This document shows, piece after piece, positions 51,497 through 53,811 of a stretch of 53,811 nucleotides of DNA; within the stretch, counting starts at the first letter, position 1, and every line of letters begins with the position of its first letter. The notes under the pieces were generated by a model. It made no database searches. It was not told the origin of the DNA and saw only the letters and a program-made list of their open reading frames with translations. The stretch is from positions 1 through 53,811 of the forward strand of contig SHZJ01000023.1 of NCBI GenBank assembly GCA_009692365.1, read 5' to 3'. A program made the position numbers and the translations under genes. The DNA is from Gammaproteobacteria bacterium (GTDB lineage Bacteria; Pseudomonadota; Gammaproteobacteria; Ga0077536).

Positions 51497-51981
51497 GGCT
51501 GGGCGAGCATCGCTTCGTGCAGCAGATTGAGGGCGGCTTGGGTGTAGGCCCACATATTGGGCTCGCGTTCGGCCCCCGCATTTTCGATCAGGCGGGAGCG
51601 GCGCACCGGGCCATCCACGACTAACCAGCACACCCCCGCCGGGATCCCGTAGCGCGACCCCGTAGGCCCCGTCGTGCCAATCTCGGCCACGGCCCAGGTG
51701 GCGCCCAGTTTGGTGCGCAGCGCCACCGCACAGCGGGTGACATAATCTTCGCTCAGTGGGACGACGTGGCGGACGTCCTCATCCGGAATGTCGAGCAGAA
51801 TGCGGCGGGCCTCGCGGGTGTAGATCACCCCGCCGCCGAGGTAATAGGCGGAAGCCCCGGGGATCGCCAACAGGGCGGCGGAAATCAGCCCCCCGGCGGA
51901 GGATTCCGACACGGCCACGGTTTGCGCGCGAGTTTTAAGTTCGGCCGCGACTTCAGCGGCCAGCGTCGATAGCATATTCAT
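51493..51981 (-). CDS. pncC: Nicotinamide-nucleotide amidase PncC (CinA C-terminal domain)
   Basis: The 162-residue protein is a stand-alone CinA C-terminal domain: VAVSESSAGGLISAALLAIPGAS (serine site near residue 25), YYLGGGVIYTREARR, and AEIGTTGPTGSRYGIPAGV (near 100-118). It deamidates nicotinamide mononucleotide in NAD recycling. The variant SAGGLIS and TTGPTG resemble a divergent subgroup. An AGGAG is upstream of ATG 51981. It is the first gene of a pair with the MFS transporter and is divergent from the QOR-like gene. Confidence 0.88.
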   Translation of the reverse strand: MNMLSTLAAEVAAELKTRAQTVAVSESSAGGLISAALLAIPGASAYYLGGGVIYTREARRILLDIPDEDVRHVVPLSEDYVTRCAVALRTKLGATWAVAEIGTTGPTGSRYGIPAGVCWLVVDGPVRRSRLIENAGAEREPNMWAYTQAALNLLHEAMLAQP

Positions 51982-52051
51982 GTTCAGCAGGGCTCCTAGG
52001 CGGGTCGGTGTTAGGTGAGGGGAGAGTAAGTTGGAAAGTGGTAATCCTCAA

Positions 52052-53032
52052 ATGCGCGCCTGGCGCGTGCCCCGCTTGGGCGACCAGCAGGGCCTGACGC
52101 TGGAAACTGTGGCCACGCCGCGCCCGCTGCCGGGCGAGGTGTTGGTCGCCGTGCGCGCTTTTGCGCCGGGCTTCCCAGACCTGCTGATGATTCAGGGTCT
52201 CTACCAGCTCAAACCCACGCTGCCCTTTACCCCTTGCTCCGAGTTTTGCGGGGTGGTGAGCGCAGTCGGCGAGGGGGTAGCGCAGTTTAAGCCCGGGGAC
52301 TCGGTGATGGGGATGGCGCGCTTTGGCGCGGCGGCGCAGTTCATCACCTGGCGCGCCAGCGAACTGCTGCCCCTGCCGCCAGCGTTTGATTTTGCGCGCG
52401 GCGCCGCCTATCTCGTCGCCTATAAAACGGCCTACGTGGCGTTGCTGGTGCGCGGGGCGCTACAGGCGGGGGAAACCCTGTTGGTGCACGGCGCGGCGGG
52501 CGGCGTGGGCTTGGCGGCGGTGGATCTGGGTCTGCACCTCGGTGCGCGGGTCATTGCGACCGCCAGCGGGGAAGAAAAAATGGCCGTGGTGCGCGCCAAG
52601 GGGGCCCACCACGTGCTGGACGCCCGGGTGGCGGGTTTTCGCGCAGCGGTGAAAGCGCTCACCGGGGGGCGTGGCGCTGACGTCATCTACGACCCCGTGG
52701 GTGGGGATGTCTTTGATGAAAGCCTCCACTGCATCGCGCCCTTGGGGCGGGTGCTGGTGATCGGTTTCGCCAGCGGGCGCATTCCTACGGCGTCGATGAA
52801 TTACGCGCTGATCAAACAAATTTCGCTCATTGGTGTGCGCGCGGGCGAATATGGTCGGGTGTATCCAGCCGGTGGCGCTGCGGTTAGCGCTGCGTTGTTG
52901 GCTGCCGCACAGCAGGGCAAACTCACGCCGCACGTACACGCCCGGTTTGGTTTTTCGCAACTCCCGCAGGCGTTCGATGAAATCGCCGGCCGGCGCGTGA
53001 TCGGCCGGGTGGTGGTTGAGATCGACAGTTAA
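52052..53032 (+). CDS. NADPH:quinone oxidoreductase-like zinc-independent MDR protein
   Basis: The 326-residue protein belongs to the MDR superfamily: LLVHGAAGGVGLAAVDLG (cofactor loop near residue 148), PGFPDLLMIQGLYQ and FTPCSEFCGVVSAVGEGV (near residue 60). It lacks the catalytic and structural zinc cysteine sets, so it is a QOR-type reductase of quinones or enones. An alternative start is TTG 52031, which has a better upstream GAGGGGAG; ATG 52052 gives the typical family N-terminus MRAWRV. It is followed 12 bases later by an LLM gene. Confidence 0.9.
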   Translation: MRAWRVPRLGDQQGLTLETVATPRPLPGEVLVAVRAFAPGFPDLLMIQGLYQLKPTLPFTPCSEFCGVVSAVGEGVAQFKPGDSVMGMARFGAAAQFITWRASELLPLPPAFDFARGAAYLVAYKTAYVALLVRGALQAGETLLVHGAAGGVGLAAVDLGLHLGARVIATASGEEKMAVVRAKGAHHVLDARVAGFRAAVKALTGGRGADVIYDPVGGDVFDESLHCIAPLGRVLVIGFASGRIPTASMNYALIKQISLIGVRAGEYGRVYPAGGAAVSAALLAAAQQGKLTPHVHARFGFSQLPQAFDEIAGRRVIGRVVVEIDS

Positions 53033-53044
53033 AAGGCATTGCGC

Positions 53045-53811
53045 ATGCGCTTAGGCATTCTGCTGCGAAACATGGGGCCCCAATCGCGCCCCGCCACCTT
53101 GCGCGCCTGCGCGCTGGGGGCCGAGGCGGCCGGGCTAGACGACTTATGGGTGGTCGACCACCTCGCCATTGCGCCCGACGAGGCCGAAGGCTCGGGCGGG
53201 CGCTACTTAGAGGCGCTCGCCACCCTGGCTTATCTCGCCGGCATTACCACGCGCATTGGCTTGGGGGTCAGCGTGCTCATTGCGCCTTATCGCCCGCCGC
53301 TGGTGACCGCCAAATGGGTGGCGAGCGTGCAGGAGTTGGCTCACGGGCGTTTGCAATTGGGGGTGGGGGTGGGCTGGATGGCTGCGGAATTTCGCGCCCT
53401 GGGCGTGGATCGCCGGCGCCGCGGCGCTTTGACCGACGAACTCTTGGCGTTACTGCACGAGTGTTTTGCGCAGGATGTCGTGATCCAGCATGGCCAGCCG
53501 TTTATTTTTGCGCCGCGACCCGCCCGTCCGCCGCTGCTGCTCGGCGGCACGGCGGCGCACGCGTTCGCGCGCATCGTGCGTTATGGCGATGGCTGGATGC
53601 CGATGACCGGCGATCCCGCAGCGCTGCGCGAGCCGGTGCAACACCTGACGCAGCTGATGCTGGCGGCCGGTCGGCCAGCCCCGGTAGTGATCCCGCTCAC
53701 CACCCTGCCGTTAGACGACCCGCCGCGTGCCCGCGACCTACTGGCCGAGTTGACGGCGCTCGGCGCGACCGGGGTGATGCACACCGGTCGCTATGCCGAT
53801 GCGGACGAATT
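53045..53811 (+). CDS. LLM-class flavin/F420-dependent oxidoreductase, cut by the window end
   Basis: The frame opens at ATG 53045 and stays open to the last base, giving 255 residues without a stop. It reads MRLGILLRNMGPQS, then AAGLDDLWVVDHLAI near residue 28 and HGRLQLGVGVGWMAAEF near residue 100, the usual LLM-barrel pattern. The 3' end lies beyond the window. It is 12 bases after the QOR-like gene and probably in the same operon. It may use F420 or FMN; the cofactor cannot be decided. Confidence 0.88.
   Translation, partial: MRLGILLRNMGPQSRPATLRACALGAEAAGLDDLWVVDHLAIAPDEAEGSGGRYLEALATLAYLAGITTRIGLGVSVLIAPYRPPLVTAKWVASVQELAHGRLQLGVGVGWMAAEFRALGVDRRRRGALTDELLALLHECFAQDVVIQHGQPFIFAPRPARPPLLLGGTAAHAFARIVRYGDGWMPMTGDPAALREPVQHLTQLMLAAGRPAPVVIPLTTLPLDDPPRARDLLAELTALGATGVMHTGRYADADE

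Noticed and set aside
1..53811. tRNA or rRNA genes
   Set aside because: No TPsiC-like GTTCGAATC box with a matching acceptor stem and no rRNA segment was recognised on reading; a tRNA search program would settle this.

Overview
The window looks like a GC-rich chromosomal segment of a proteobacterium, most likely an uncultured gammaproteobacterium. This is inferred from gene content (SelO, MtgA, RecQ, a KorABC-type 2-oxoacid oxidoreductase, SoeABC-type molybdoenzyme, many crotonases and LLM flavoproteins); no rRNA or tRNA gene was recognised to anchor it. Genes are tightly packed, with many ATGA/GTGA start-stop overlaps. The first ~5.7 kb looks less GC-rich by eye than the rest.

1-6.1 kb is a gene graveyard: an inverted repeat, the frameshifted tail of an IS256-type transposase, and one very large broken gene. 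That gene joined a Pls/PosA-type single-module peptide synthetase (adenylation, carrier, membrane/hexapeptide terminal part) to an FMN-dependent alpha-hydroxyacid dehydrogenase. It is interrupted by an in-frame TAA and a frameshift. A cobalamin-riboswitch-like element and a possible TonB-receptor tail follow. 6.1-10.4 kb holds an intact three-gene operon: a small zinc-ribbon protein, hydantoinase A and hydantoinase B. 10.4-12.2 kb is a second decayed stretch, containing the front of an arylsulfatase.

12.3-22.2 kb is redox metabolism: a GST, a SoeABC-like cytoplasmic sulfite-oxidising molybdoenzyme, a divergent SulP anion transporter, and a tungsten-type aldehyde ferredoxin oxidoreductase operon with its own ferredoxin subunit and MoaD-like protein. 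22.3-27.4 kb holds a rhodanese-like pair, recQ, phnA, a double cyclic-nucleotide-domain protein and a class II glutamine amidotransferase.

27.5-38.5 kb is a catabolic cluster. Plus-strand crotonase, SDR and a 6-oxocamphor-hydrolase-like C-C hydrolase face a nine-gene minus-strand run (crotonase, LLM flavoprotein, TetR, LLM flavoprotein, P450, cupin, thiolase-fold protein without the nucleophilic Cys, DUF35 partner, TPR protein). Together they suggest oxidation and hydrolytic opening of an alicyclic or terpenoid-like ring and CoA-linked shortening of the product. This pathway is an inference; the substrate is unknown.

38.6-53.8 kb holds mtgA, a small degenerate CRISPR-like array (29-nt repeats, 32-nt spacers) without cas genes, a tandem SnoaL-like protein, korABC, a phosphotriesterase-like hydrolase, a hydrolase-TlpA-selO operon, an MFS exporter overlapping pncC, a quinone-oxidoreductase-like protein and an LLM flavoprotein cut by the window end.
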